Source of the DNA: Deltaproteobacteria bacterium
Lineage (GTDB): Bacteria; Desulfobacterota; Desulfofervidia; Desulfofervidales; DG-60
DNA length: 10,587 nucleotides
Assembly (NCBI GenBank): GCA_021163945.1
Contig: JAGGTC010000107.1
Span: forward strand, 1 to 10,587
Reading direction: 5' to 3'
Below, piece by piece: positions 1 through 7,106 of the stretch. How positions within the stretch are numbered: position 1 is the first letter of the stretch; every line of letters begins with the position of its first letter. The notes below the pieces were generated by a model, which was not told where the DNA came from, made no database searches, and saw nothing but the letters and a program-made list of their open reading frames with translations. Both the position numbers and the translations under genes were made by a program.

Positions 1-375
1 AATGACCTAATGGTACTGGACAGGGAGGTGATGAAGGCCTATAACCAAGAGCCTGATCTTTGTTGGGAGTGTTATAATTGTGTAAAGATCTGTCCTCAGC
101 AGGCCATAGTCATGAGGGGTTATGCTGACTTTATGCCACTAGGAAGTAGCGTTATTCCCTTAAGGGGTACAGATTCTATTATGTGGACATGTAAGTATAG
201 GGATGGGACAGTGAAGCGGTTTAAGTTTGCTATCAGGACTACACCAGAGGGCTCCATTGAGCCTTATGCAGGCTATCCACCAATGGATAGGTCAAAGATT
301 GATGATCTTTATCTCTATTCAGAGCCAGATACCCTAATGGGTAAAGAGATTCCTCTACCACCTAGTAAAAAATAA
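1..375 (+). CDS. aprB: Adenylylsulfate (APS) reductase beta subunit, 5' end cut off by window edge
   Basis: AprB is the ferredoxin-like subunit that carries electrons through two [4Fe-4S] clusters to the FAD of AprA, in the cytoplasm. The reading frame is open from base 1: the first codons read Asn-Asp-Leu-Met, matching the conserved NDLM that follows the first cluster motif in AprB proteins. The ATG at position 10 is therefore internal, and about 26 residues, including most first-motif cysteines, lie upstream. Of the 124 visible residues, the second motif is complete (CxxCxxCxxxCP, cysteines at visible residues 21, 24, 27, 31). It is followed by the AprB-typical stretches PLRGTDSIMW and FKFAIRTTPEGSIEPY. 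The C-terminal tail is short, as in Archaeoglobus AprB and unlike the longer Desulfovibrio form (family knowledge from memory). A non-ligand Cys sits in MWTCKYRDG. aprA follows after 16 bases, so the two are surely cotranscribed. Confidence 0.97.
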   Translation, partial: NDLMVLDREVMKAYNQEPDLCWECYNCVKICPQQAIVMRGYADFMPLGSSVIPLRGTDSIMWTCKYRDGTVKRFKFAIRTTPEGSIEPYAGYPPMDRSKIDDLYLYSEPDTLMGKEIPLPPSKK

Positions 376-391
376 ATAAGGAGGTAAGATT

Positions 392-2275
392 ATGGGTTTG
401 ACAAGTGCAGACTTTGAAGTAGTCGAGATGGACACCGATTTATTAATAATCGGTGGGGGTATGTCTGCCTGTGGGGCAGCTGTAGAGGCAAAATACTGGG
501 CAGGTGATGACATCAAGGTCCTATTGGTAGATAAAGCTGCAATGGAGAGGAGTGGTGCTGTAGCTCAGGGTCTTTCTGCAATAAATACCTACCCTGGATG
601 GACCAGAGATGAAAATACCATAGAGGACTATATAAGGTACGTCACACAGGACTTAATGGGTATCTCAAGGGAAGACCTGGTCTGGGATATGGCTACCCAT
701 GTGGATGGTTCTGTCCACCTCTTTGAAAAGTGGGGACTCCCTATCTGGAAGGATGCAGAGGGAAAGTACATCCATGAAGGCAGATGGCAGATAATGATCC
801 ATGGTGAATCCTATAAACCCATTGTTGCAGAGGCGGCAAAGAAGGCACTAGGTGAAGGAAATTACCTTGAACGTGTATTTATCGTAAAGCTCCTCCTAGA
901 TGAGAAGGAGCCAAACAGGATAGCTGGTGCGGTCGGTTTTAGTGTAAGGGAGAATAAGTTCTATGTGATCAAGTGCAATGCTGCAATTGTGTGTACAGGC
1001 GGTGGGGTGCACATCTTCAGGCCTCGTTCGGTCCAAGAGGGATTAGGAAGGACATGGTATCCGCCTTGGAGCACTGGTTCTACATATGCCATGATGGGGC
1101 AAGTAGGTGCCAAACTCACACAGATGGAGGTAATATTTATCCCTGCCAGATTTAAAGACGGATATGGCCCAGTAGGTGCATGGTTCCTATTCTTTGCAGC
1201 AAAGGCCACGAATATAGATGGCGAAGAATACATGGTCAAAAATGCACCTGAGTTTGAGAAATGGGCCCCCTATGGAACTATTAAGCCACTTCCTACCTGC
1301 CTGAGAAATCATGCCATGATTGTAGATATGCGGGAAGGTAAAGGGCCTCTCTTTGTGCGTACAGATTTAGCTATGCAGGAGATTATTAAGAAGGATCCAA
1401 AGAGGGTAAAGACAGTAGAGTCTGAGGCCTGGGAAGACTTTTTGGACATGACCATAACACAGGCAGACCTATGGTGTTCCTATAATATCCATCCAGAAAA
1501 AGAGCCATGGGAGATTATGCCGGCAGAGCCATACTTCATTGGTTCCCACTCTGGTCAGGGAGGTGCCTGGTGCAGTGGTGATCCAAGGATCTCTCCCCCT
1601 GAGTATTGCTGGGACTACAAGGGTGTAGTTTATAACAGGATGACCACTGTAAATGGCCTGTTTGCAGCAGGTGATGGGTGTGGTGGAAATCCACACAAGT
1701 TCTCATCCGGTTCCCATGCAGAGGGCAGGATTGCAGCAAAGAATGCTATTAAATTCATCCTAAACAATAGGGACTTTAAACCTACCATAGGCGATGTCCA
1801 GAAACTAAAGGAAGAGGTATTAAGACCACTAGACACATTTGAAAAGCACAAGGGCTATACATCGGTACCCGATATAAATCCTAACTATATAAGGCCAAGG
1901 CAGATGCTCCATAGGATTATGAAGTGTATGGATGAGTATGCAGGTGGTGTTAGTACTATGTATACCACCAATAAGCCTATGCTTGAGAAGGCACTACAGC
2001 TCCTTAAATTTATGAAAGAGGACTCAGAGAAACTGGCAGCAGAGAATCTCCATGAACTTATGAGGTGCTGGGAGAACTACCACAGGATCTGGGCTGCAGA
2101 GGCCCATGTAAGGCACAAGCTCTTTAGGGAAGAGACAAGGTGGCCAGGCTATTACTACAGGTCTGACTTCCCAAGGATGGATGATGAGAACTGGAGGGTA
2201 TTTACTGTTTCACAATATGACCCTGCAAGTGGTGAGTGGAAGATGGAGAAGGTGCCTTATATCTCAATACTTTAA
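392..2275 (+). CDS. aprA: Adenylylsulfate (APS) reductase alpha subunit
   Basis: AprA is the FAD-containing catalytic subunit that interconverts APS and AMP plus sulfite in the cytoplasm; in sulfate reducers it consumes the APS made by ATP sulfurylase. It belongs to the fumarate reductase/succinate dehydrogenase flavoprotein family. The 627 residues are close to the usual 630-660. The dinucleotide-binding GGGMSACGAA lies at residues 21-30. W222 (GRTWYPPW), R253 (IPARFKDGYGPVG), R305 (CLRNH) and H386 (GSHSG) all sit a constant 12 residues before W234, R265, R317 and H398, which I recall as substrate-channel residues of the Archaeoglobus fulgidus enzyme. The HKFSSGSHAEGR flavin-site signature is near residue 435. 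The start is fixed by a strong AAGGAGGT at 378-385, six bases before the ATG. An intrinsic terminator follows the stop by 7 bases. The stretch after SHSG reads QGGAWC rather than the CCGIW I remember from studied enzymes. Confidence 0.98.
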   Translation: MGLTSADFEVVEMDTDLLIIGGGMSACGAAVEAKYWAGDDIKVLLVDKAAMERSGAVAQGLSAINTYPGWTRDENTIEDYIRYVTQDLMGISREDLVWDMATHVDGSVHLFEKWGLPIWKDAEGKYIHEGRWQIMIHGESYKPIVAEAAKKALGEGNYLERVFIVKLLLDEKEPNRIAGAVGFSVRENKFYVIKCNAAIVCTGGGVHIFRPRSVQEGLGRTWYPPWSTGSTYAMMGQVGAKLTQMEVIFIPARFKDGYGPVGAWFLFFAAKATNIDGEEYMVKNAPEFEKWAPYGTIKPLPTCLRNHAMIVDMREGKGPLFVRTDLAMQEIIKKDPKRVKTVESEAWEDFLDMTITQADLWCSYNIHPEKEPWEIMPAEPYFIGSHSGQGGAWCSGDPRISPPEYCWDYKGVVYNRMTTVNGLFAAGDGCGGNPHKFSSGSHAEGRIAAKNAIKFILNNRDFKPTIGDVQKLKEEVLRPLDTFEKHKGYTSVPDINPNYIRPRQMLHRIMKCMDEYAGGVSTMYTTNKPMLEKALQLLKFMKEDSEKLAAENLHELMRCWENYHRIWAAEAHVRHKLFREETRWPGYYYRSDFPRMDDENWRVFTVSQYDPASGEWKMEKVPYISIL

Positions 2276-2282
2276 GTATTTG

Positions 2283-2312
2283 GCTCCAGGTGCTTAGCAC
2301 CTGGAGCTTTTT
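2283..2312 (+). terminator. Intrinsic terminator between aprA and qmoA
   Basis: A perfect 11-bp stem (GCTCCAGGTGC at 2283-2293 pairing with GCACCTGGAGC at 2297-2307) has a 3-base TTA loop and is followed directly by five Ts (2308-2312) and further AT-rich sequence. This is a textbook rho-independent terminator. It ends only 23 bases before the qmoA ATG, leaving little room for a separate promoter. It therefore probably acts as a partial terminator that lets only some aprBA transcripts continue into qmoABC. Confidence 0.9.
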
Positions 2313-2335
2313 ATTATTTATAATTGGAGGAATAG

Positions 2336-3598
2336 ATGGCAGGGGAAAAGGCTGTATCTGAGACTGTCTTGGTAGTTGGGGGAGGAATGAGTGGGGTCAC
2401 TGCGGCAGTAGAGATAGCTGAAGTAGGTTATGATGTTATAATTGTAGAAAAGAGGCCATACCTAGGTGGGAGGGTAGTTCAGTTATACCAATATTTTCCA
2501 AAGCTTTGTCCCCCTTTATGTGGGATGGAGATAAACTATAGGCGGATAAAAAGTAACCCCCGTATAAAGGTATTCACACTGGCTGAGGTACAGGGTATCT
2601 CAGGTCAAGAAGGTAATTTTGATGTAACTATAAAGATAAACCCAAGGTATGTTAATACAAATTGCACTGCCTGTGGAAAGTGTGTGGATGCCTGCCCCAT
2701 TGAAAGACCAAGTGAATTTGACTATGGATTGGGAAATACAAAGGCCATTTATCTACCATATGAGATGTCATTTCCTATGAAATATGTAATTGATGATAAA
2801 TACTGTGATAAGTGTGGAAAGTGTGTAGAGGCGTGTCCTTATAATGCTATTGATCTAAATGAGGCACCTAAGGACTTTACTGTAAAGGTAGCCTCAATTG
2901 TCTGGGCCACTGGGTGGAGGCCATATGATGCTACAAAGATGGATAATTTGGGGTTTGGCCAATATAAAAATGTCATTACAAATGTGATGATGGAGAGGCT
3001 TGCTGCCCCTAATGGGCCAACAAAGGGAAAGATTGTACGTCCATCTGATAATGGCTCCATTGAGAGTGTGGCCTTTGTCCAGTGTGCTGGTTCAAGGGAT
3101 GAGAACCACCTACCTTTTTGCTCTGCCATATGTTGTTTGGCCTCTATGAAACAGGCTACCTATGTAAGGGAACAATACCCCACTGCCAAGATATATATCT
3201 TTTATATAGACCTGCGTCCCTTTGGTAGATTTGAGGAATTCTACAATAGGGTAAAGCAGGATGAGAATGTCTTTTTTATCAAGGGGAAGGTAGCAAAGGT
3301 TACAGAAAACCCCAACACAAAGAAAATAACAGTTGAGGCCGAAGATATCTTATCTGGTGTGAAGACAAGGAAGGAAGTAGACTTGGTAGTCTTGGCCACA
3401 GGGATGGAGCCTACAACGAGGGGTGAGAAATTGCCTTTTGAGGCCATGTGTGATGATTTGGGTTTCTTGGTCTCCGATCTTCAAAGACCAGGGATTTATC
3501 CGGCTGGTTGTGTAAGGATGCCTATGGATGTGATGACATGTGTAAAGGATGCGACTGCAGCAGCGCTGAAGGCAATTCAATCCATTGTGAGGAGGTAA
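2336..3598 (+). CDS. qmoA: Quinone-interacting membrane-bound oxidoreductase subunit QmoA (HdrA-like flavoprotein)
   Basis: QmoA is a soluble FAD/iron-sulfur subunit of the Qmo complex, which passes electrons from membrane menaquinol to APS reductase. The protein has 420 residues. An N-terminal Rossmann FAD site (VVGGGMSGVTAA, GGG at 15-17) is interrupted by an inserted ferredoxin-like segment with two complete CxxCxxCxxxCP motifs (C110/113/116/120 and C157/160/163/167). The flavoprotein fold then resumes (ATGWRPYD from 191). The HdrA signature QCAGSRD...FCSAICC supplies C250, C262, C266 and C267. It ends in the VLATGMEP and GCVRMPMD flavin-site motifs. It lacks the N-terminal HdrA domain and C-terminal ferredoxin seen in QmoB. 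GGAGG at 2326-2330 lies five bases before the ATG. The last codons contain the qmoB Shine-Dalgarno sequence, so translation of the two is coupled. Desulfovibrio QmoA, from memory, keeps a less complete second cluster motif. Confidence 0.96.
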   Translation: MAGEKAVSETVLVVGGGMSGVTAAVEIAEVGYDVIIVEKRPYLGGRVVQLYQYFPKLCPPLCGMEINYRRIKSNPRIKVFTLAEVQGISGQEGNFDVTIKINPRYVNTNCTACGKCVDACPIERPSEFDYGLGNTKAIYLPYEMSFPMKYVIDDKYCDKCGKCVEACPYNAIDLNEAPKDFTVKVASIVWATGWRPYDATKMDNLGFGQYKNVITNVMMERLAAPNGPTKGKIVRPSDNGSIESVAFVQCAGSRDENHLPFCSAICCLASMKQATYVREQYPTAKIYIFYIDLRPFGRFEEFYNRVKQDENVFFIKGKVAKVTENPNTKKITVEAEDILSGVKTRKEVDLVVLATGMEPTTRGEKLPFEAMCDDLGFLVSDLQRPGIYPAGCVRMPMDVMTCVKDATAAALKAIQSIVRR

Positions 3599-3601
3599 TT
3601 C

Positions 3602-5872
3602 ATGGAAAAAAAGATCGGAGTTTATATTTGTACAGGTTGTGGTATTGGTGATTCTCTTGATATAGAGAGGCTATCCAAGGTAGCCACTGAGGAATTCAAT
3701 GTGCCTATTTGTAAAACACACGCGTTTTTGTGTGGGGAGGAAGGCCTTAGATTAATAAAAGAAGACATTAACAAGGAGGGTGTGAATACCGTTCTGATAG
3801 CTGGTTGTTCACCACGTGTAAATTGGGATGTCTTCAATTTTGGTACAAATATCATTGTAGAACGTGCAAATATTAGGGAGATGGTCGTTTGGTCCCACCC
3901 CCCTGGTGAGGATACACAAGAACTGGCAGAGGACTATTTGAGGATGGGGATTGCTAGGGCAGAGAAGGTTGAGATACCAGAGGGATATATGCCCGAAGAG
4001 GAGTATAATAAGACAATCCTTGTTGTGGGTGGTGGAATTTCTGGTATGACCGCCGCCCTAGAGGCGGCAAAGGCAAATTATCAGGTTGTAATAGTAGAGA
4101 AACAGGCAAAATTAGGTGGATGGGCAGCAAAGTGGGCAAAACAATTCCCAAAGCACCCACCATATCAGATGTTAGAGGACACAGGGATATCTTCTAAGAT
4201 TAAAGAGGTGGAGGCAAATTCCAATATAAAGGTCTATACCTCAACAACTGTAAAAAAGGTAGAAGGGCAACCAGGGGCCTTTAATGTTATTTTATCCCAA
4301 AATGGAAAGGAAGAGGGTATAAAGGTTGGTTCAATTATTCTGGCCACTGGTTGGAAACCTTATGATCCGACAAGGCTTGAGCACCTTGGTTATGGAAGAT
4401 GCTCCAATGTAATCACAAATATCCAAATGGAGGAGATGGCTGCTGAGGGAAGGATTACACGCCCATCTGATGGGAGGCCTGCAGAAAGTGTGGTCTTTAT
4501 TCAGTGTGCGGGGCAAAGGGACCCAGAACACCTTCCCTATTGTTCTTCTGTGTGCTGTTTGGTCTCTCTAAAGCAGGCGATGTATGTAAGGGAGAGGAAC
4601 CCAAATGCAAAGGTCTACATCATCTATAGGGATATGCGCACCCCTGGCCAATATGAGATGTTTTATAAAAAGGCCCAAGACGATGAAAATATCTTTTTAA
4701 CAAAGGGTGATATAGTAGGCGTTACAGAGGATGGTGATAAGAGTGTCATTGTGGAAGTAGATAACACACTGCTTGGAGAAAAGATCAGTATTAAGGCAGA
4801 CTTGGTGGTTTTGGCCACAGGTATGGTCTCTACCTTAGAAGGTATACCCAATACCATAGAGGAGGTATATGCACAGTATGGCCTGACAGGTGAGGAAGAG
4901 GTGGCCAAGATAAAGGAGGTAATAGCCAGCAAGCCCCAGCCGTGGGAGGGTGTACTTAATCTTGATTATAGACAGGGGCCTGAGGTACCATTTCTACAAT
5001 CAAGTAGTTTGAAGAAGCTCTCTGATTTTCCAGACTCAAACTTTATCTGCTTTCCTTATGAGTCAAGGAGGACAGGTATATATGTAGCAGGGTGTGTAAG
5101 GCAGCCTATGGATATGGATGCAGCTATAAAAGATGCTACAGGGGCAGCGCTAAAGGCCATTCAGTGCATGGAGCTTGAATCAAGGGGCAGGACAGTTCAT
5201 CCAAGGTCACTTGACTTGAGCTATCCTATCTTTTTCCTGCAGAGGTGTACGCAGTGTAAGAGGTGTACAATGGAATGTCCATTTTCTGCCTTAGAAGAGG
5301 ATGAGAAGGGGACCCCAAAGCCAAATCTATTCCGCTGTCGTAGGTGTGGTATATGCATGGGTGCATGTCCAGAGAGGATCATTGGATTTAAAGACTATAA
5401 TGTGGATATTATCTCTTCTATGATAAAGGCCATTAACGTACCTTATGAGGATGAGGAGCCCAAATTTAGGATATTGTGTTTTGCCTGTGAGAACGATGCC
5501 TATCCAGCACTTGATATGGCTGGGATTAATCACCTTAGCTACGATGTTTCTCTAAGGGTCATTCCAGTACGCTGCCTTGGTTCGGTAAATATGGTCTTTA
5601 TTAGTGATGCCCTATCTAGGGGGATAGATGGTATACTCTTGTTGGGCTGTGTTTTAGGGGATGACTATCAGTGCCATTTTGTCAGAGGGAGTGAATTGGC
5701 CAATTATAGGCTAGGTAAGGTGGGGGAAACCTTACAAAGGTTGGCCTTAGAGGCAGAGAGGGTGCATATGGAGCAGGTAACGATTACGGACTACTATAAG
5801 CTTCCTAAGATAATCAATGAGTTTGTAGAGAAGGTAAAGGAAATAGGTGCTAATCCATTTAAGGGATTTTAG
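3602..5872 (+). CDS. qmoB: Quinone-interacting membrane-bound oxidoreductase subunit QmoB (HdrA-MvhD fusion type)
   Basis: QmoB is the large soluble flavin/iron-sulfur subunit of the Qmo complex and a paralogue of QmoA. Its 756 residues show, in order: an N-terminal HdrA-type domain with cysteines at 10, 13, 44 and 69; the FAD Rossmann motif VVGGGISGMTAA (GGG at 143-145) with no ferredoxin insert; the HdrA cysteine signature QCAGQRD...YCSSVCC (C302, C314, C318, C319); a two-cluster ferredoxin domain (C549/552/555/559 and C579/582/585/589); and a C-terminal MvhD-like domain from about 622 with five cysteines (C626, C629, C658, C683, C691), as expected for a [2Fe-2S] site. The MvhD part in hydrogenase-Hdr complexes links to an electron donor, which has fed ideas that Qmo confurcates electrons; that is inference here. 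GGAGG at 3591-3595, inside the end of qmoA, gives a six-base spacer to this ATG. Confidence 0.97.
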   Translation: MEKKIGVYICTGCGIGDSLDIERLSKVATEEFNVPICKTHAFLCGEEGLRLIKEDINKEGVNTVLIAGCSPRVNWDVFNFGTNIIVERANIREMVVWSHPPGEDTQELAEDYLRMGIARAEKVEIPEGYMPEEEYNKTILVVGGGISGMTAALEAAKANYQVVIVEKQAKLGGWAAKWAKQFPKHPPYQMLEDTGISSKIKEVEANSNIKVYTSTTVKKVEGQPGAFNVILSQNGKEEGIKVGSIILATGWKPYDPTRLEHLGYGRCSNVITNIQMEEMAAEGRITRPSDGRPAESVVFIQCAGQRDPEHLPYCSSVCCLVSLKQAMYVRERNPNAKVYIIYRDMRTPGQYEMFYKKAQDDENIFLTKGDIVGVTEDGDKSVIVEVDNTLLGEKISIKADLVVLATGMVSTLEGIPNTIEEVYAQYGLTGEEEVAKIKEVIASKPQPWEGVLNLDYRQGPEVPFLQSSSLKKLSDFPDSNFICFPYESRRTGIYVAGCVRQPMDMDAAIKDATGAALKAIQCMELESRGRTVHPRSLDLSYPIFFLQRCTQCKRCTMECPFSALEEDEKGTPKPNLFRCRRCGICMGACPERIIGFKDYNVDIISSMIKAINVPYEDEEPKFRILCFACENDAYPALDMAGINHLSYDVSLRVIPVRCLGSVNMVFISDALSRGIDGILLLGCVLGDDYQCHFVRGSELANYRLGKVGETLQRLALEAERVHMEQVTITDYYKLPKIINEFVEKVKEIGANPFKGF

Positions 5873-5881
5873 GAGGAAAAA

Positions 5882-6997
5882 ATGGCAGAGATACTGGAAC
5901 CTGATGTAAATTTTATCAAACAGATTAGGGGCCTAGGAGGGGCCTCTCTTAAGGTTTGCTACCAATGTGCTACCTGTTCTACTGTATGTCCTTTATCCAC
6001 AGATGATAACCCCTTTCCTCGAAGGGAGATGATTTGGGCACAATGGGGATTGAAGGATAGACTGATCAAAGACCCAAACATCTGGCTGTGTCACCAATGT
6101 AATGATTGTTGTAAGTATTGCCCAAGGGGGGCAAGGCCTGGCGATGTGATGGCCGCCTTAAGGGCCTATTGCATAAGTGAGTATGCAGTTCCAAAGTTCT
6201 TGGCAAAATGGCTCCAAGACAAGAGATACCTTCCAGTCCTCTTGGCCATTCCGGTAATCTGGTTTCTATTCATAATTGCTGTTACTACTGGGTTTCATAT
6301 CCCAAAAGGGGAGGAGATAGACCTGGCTGAGTTTATTCCAGTAATATGGGGGGTAGACCTTACCTTTATTCCATTAAGTGTTTTAGTGATTATCTCATTT
6401 GCGATGAGCATCTCTAGGTTCTGGAGGGATATGAAGAGGGTAAACTTAACGCCTGAGCAGATTGCTGCAAGAGGAGGGTGGTTAAATATTATTATTACCC
6501 CTATAAAAGAGATATTGGCCCATCAAAGGTTTTCAAAGTGTGGTGTAAAAAAGACAAGGTTTTATTTTCACTTTCTCATATTGTGGGGCTTTGTTGGGCT
6601 TGCTATTGTAACTGCTCTTGTATTTTTTAGGATGGATATATTGGGTATACACGGTCACATATCTATGAAAAATCCTATAAAGTGGCTTGCAAATCTAGCT
6701 GGTCTCTCTTTGCTCCTTGGTTCATTGATCTTGCTCTCTGATAGGATCAGCGATAAGGAGACACCTTCTACCTATTTTGATTGGAGTCTTGTTATCCTTG
6801 TACTTTCTTTGGCAGTTACAGGTTTCTTGACAGAGTTTTTAAGGCTGGGGGGATTAGCAGGCCTGGCCTGTTTTTTTTACTTTCTTCACCTAGTGTCAGT
6901 GTTTTATCTTATTGCCTATTTACCATTTTCAAAACTGGCCCACCTAGTCTATAGGACTGTTGTTATGATTTATGAGAGGTATGAAGGCGGTATATAG
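5882..6997 (+). CDS. qmoC: Quinone-interacting membrane-bound oxidoreductase subunit QmoC (HdrC-cytochrome b fusion)
   Basis: QmoC anchors the Qmo complex in the cytoplasmic membrane and oxidises menaquinol. The 371-residue protein fuses an HdrC-like ferredoxin domain to an HdrE/NarI-like haem b membrane domain. The first part has CxxCxxCxxxCP motifs at C26/29/32/36 and C70/73/76/80, with an extra C77. I count about six hydrophobic segments, roughly 117-138, 151-178, 227-249, 267-287, 301-320 and 324-347. His214, His230, His257, His259, His336 and His354 are candidates for haem b ligation; I cannot assign them by eye. The start is set by AGGAGG at 5871-5876, which overlaps the qmoB stop codon (translational coupling). 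No terminator hairpin is visible after the stop; a new promoter for dsrAB begins within about 15 bases, so read-through from qmo into dsr is possible. Confidence 0.96.
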   Translation: MAEILEPDVNFIKQIRGLGGASLKVCYQCATCSTVCPLSTDDNPFPRREMIWAQWGLKDRLIKDPNIWLCHQCNDCCKYCPRGARPGDVMAALRAYCISEYAVPKFLAKWLQDKRYLPVLLAIPVIWFLFIIAVTTGFHIPKGEEIDLAEFIPVIWGVDLTFIPLSVLVIISFAMSISRFWRDMKRVNLTPEQIAARGGWLNIIITPIKEILAHQRFSKCGVKKTRFYFHFLILWGFVGLAIVTALVFFRMDILGIHGHISMKNPIKWLANLAGLSLLLGSLILLSDRISDKETPSTYFDWSLVILVLSLAVTGFLTEFLRLGGLAGLACFFYFLHLVSVFYLIAYLPFSKLAHLVYRTVVMIYERYEGGI

Positions 6998-7005
6998 GTT
7001 AATAT

Positions 7006-7041
7006 TTTTTTATTGACAAATCTGAGAAATTGGTTTATACT
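7006..7041 (+). promoter_or_regulatory. Sigma-70-type promoter of dsrABD
   Basis: A perfect -35 TTGACA (7013-7018) and a -10 TATACT (7036-7041; one mismatch to TATAAT) are separated by the ideal 17 bases. An unbroken T-run (7005-7011) directly upstream could act as an UP element. The predicted transcription start is near 7048, giving a leader of about 59 bases. The match is strong enough to suggest high constitutive expression, as expected for sulfite reductase. I see no convincing operator. Confidence 0.85.
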
Positions 7042-7053
7042 GAGCAGAAATTT

Positions 7054-7064
7054 TAAGGGGGTGA
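7054..7064 (+). promoter_or_regulatory. Orphan Shine-Dalgarno-like sequence near the 5' end of the dsr leader
   Basis: TAAGGGGGTGA matches the anti-Shine-Dalgarno complement TAAGGAGGTGA at 10 of 11 positions. No start codon lies at a usable distance behind it: the only frame is GTG at 7061, overlapping the motif itself and stopping after four codons. The real dsrA ribosome site is AAGGAGGG at 7093-7100. The element may bind 30S subunits without starting translation and protect the mRNA 5' end, as stabilising SD sequences do in some Bacillus messages. That role is inference. Confidence 0.4.
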
Positions 7065-7106
7065 GCACAACGTAAAAAAACCAAAAAATAGAAAGGAGGG
7101 AAGGAT

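Noticed and set aside
10..12. ATG at position 10 as the start of aprB
   Set aside because: The frame is open to base 1 and the preceding codons encode NDL of the conserved AprB NDLM motif, so the gene begins upstream of the window.
2319..2324. TATAAT as a -10 box for qmoA
   Set aside because: No -35 match lies upstream (the spot is inside the terminator stem), and the transcript would begin about 5 bases before the ATG, after the ribosome site.
6998..7012. A terminator between qmoC and the dsrA promoter
   Set aside because: There is a T-run (7005-7011), but no stem-forming sequence precedes it.
7025..7052. AGAAATT direct repeat 21 bases apart around the dsrA -10 box, as an operator
   Set aside because: Seven AT-rich bases recur easily by chance and the repeat has no symmetry or extension.
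7061..7075. GTG-started four-codon leader peptide in the dsr leader
   Set aside because: The GTG overlaps the Shine-Dalgarno-like sequence with no spacer, and the peptide has no attenuator-like codon content.
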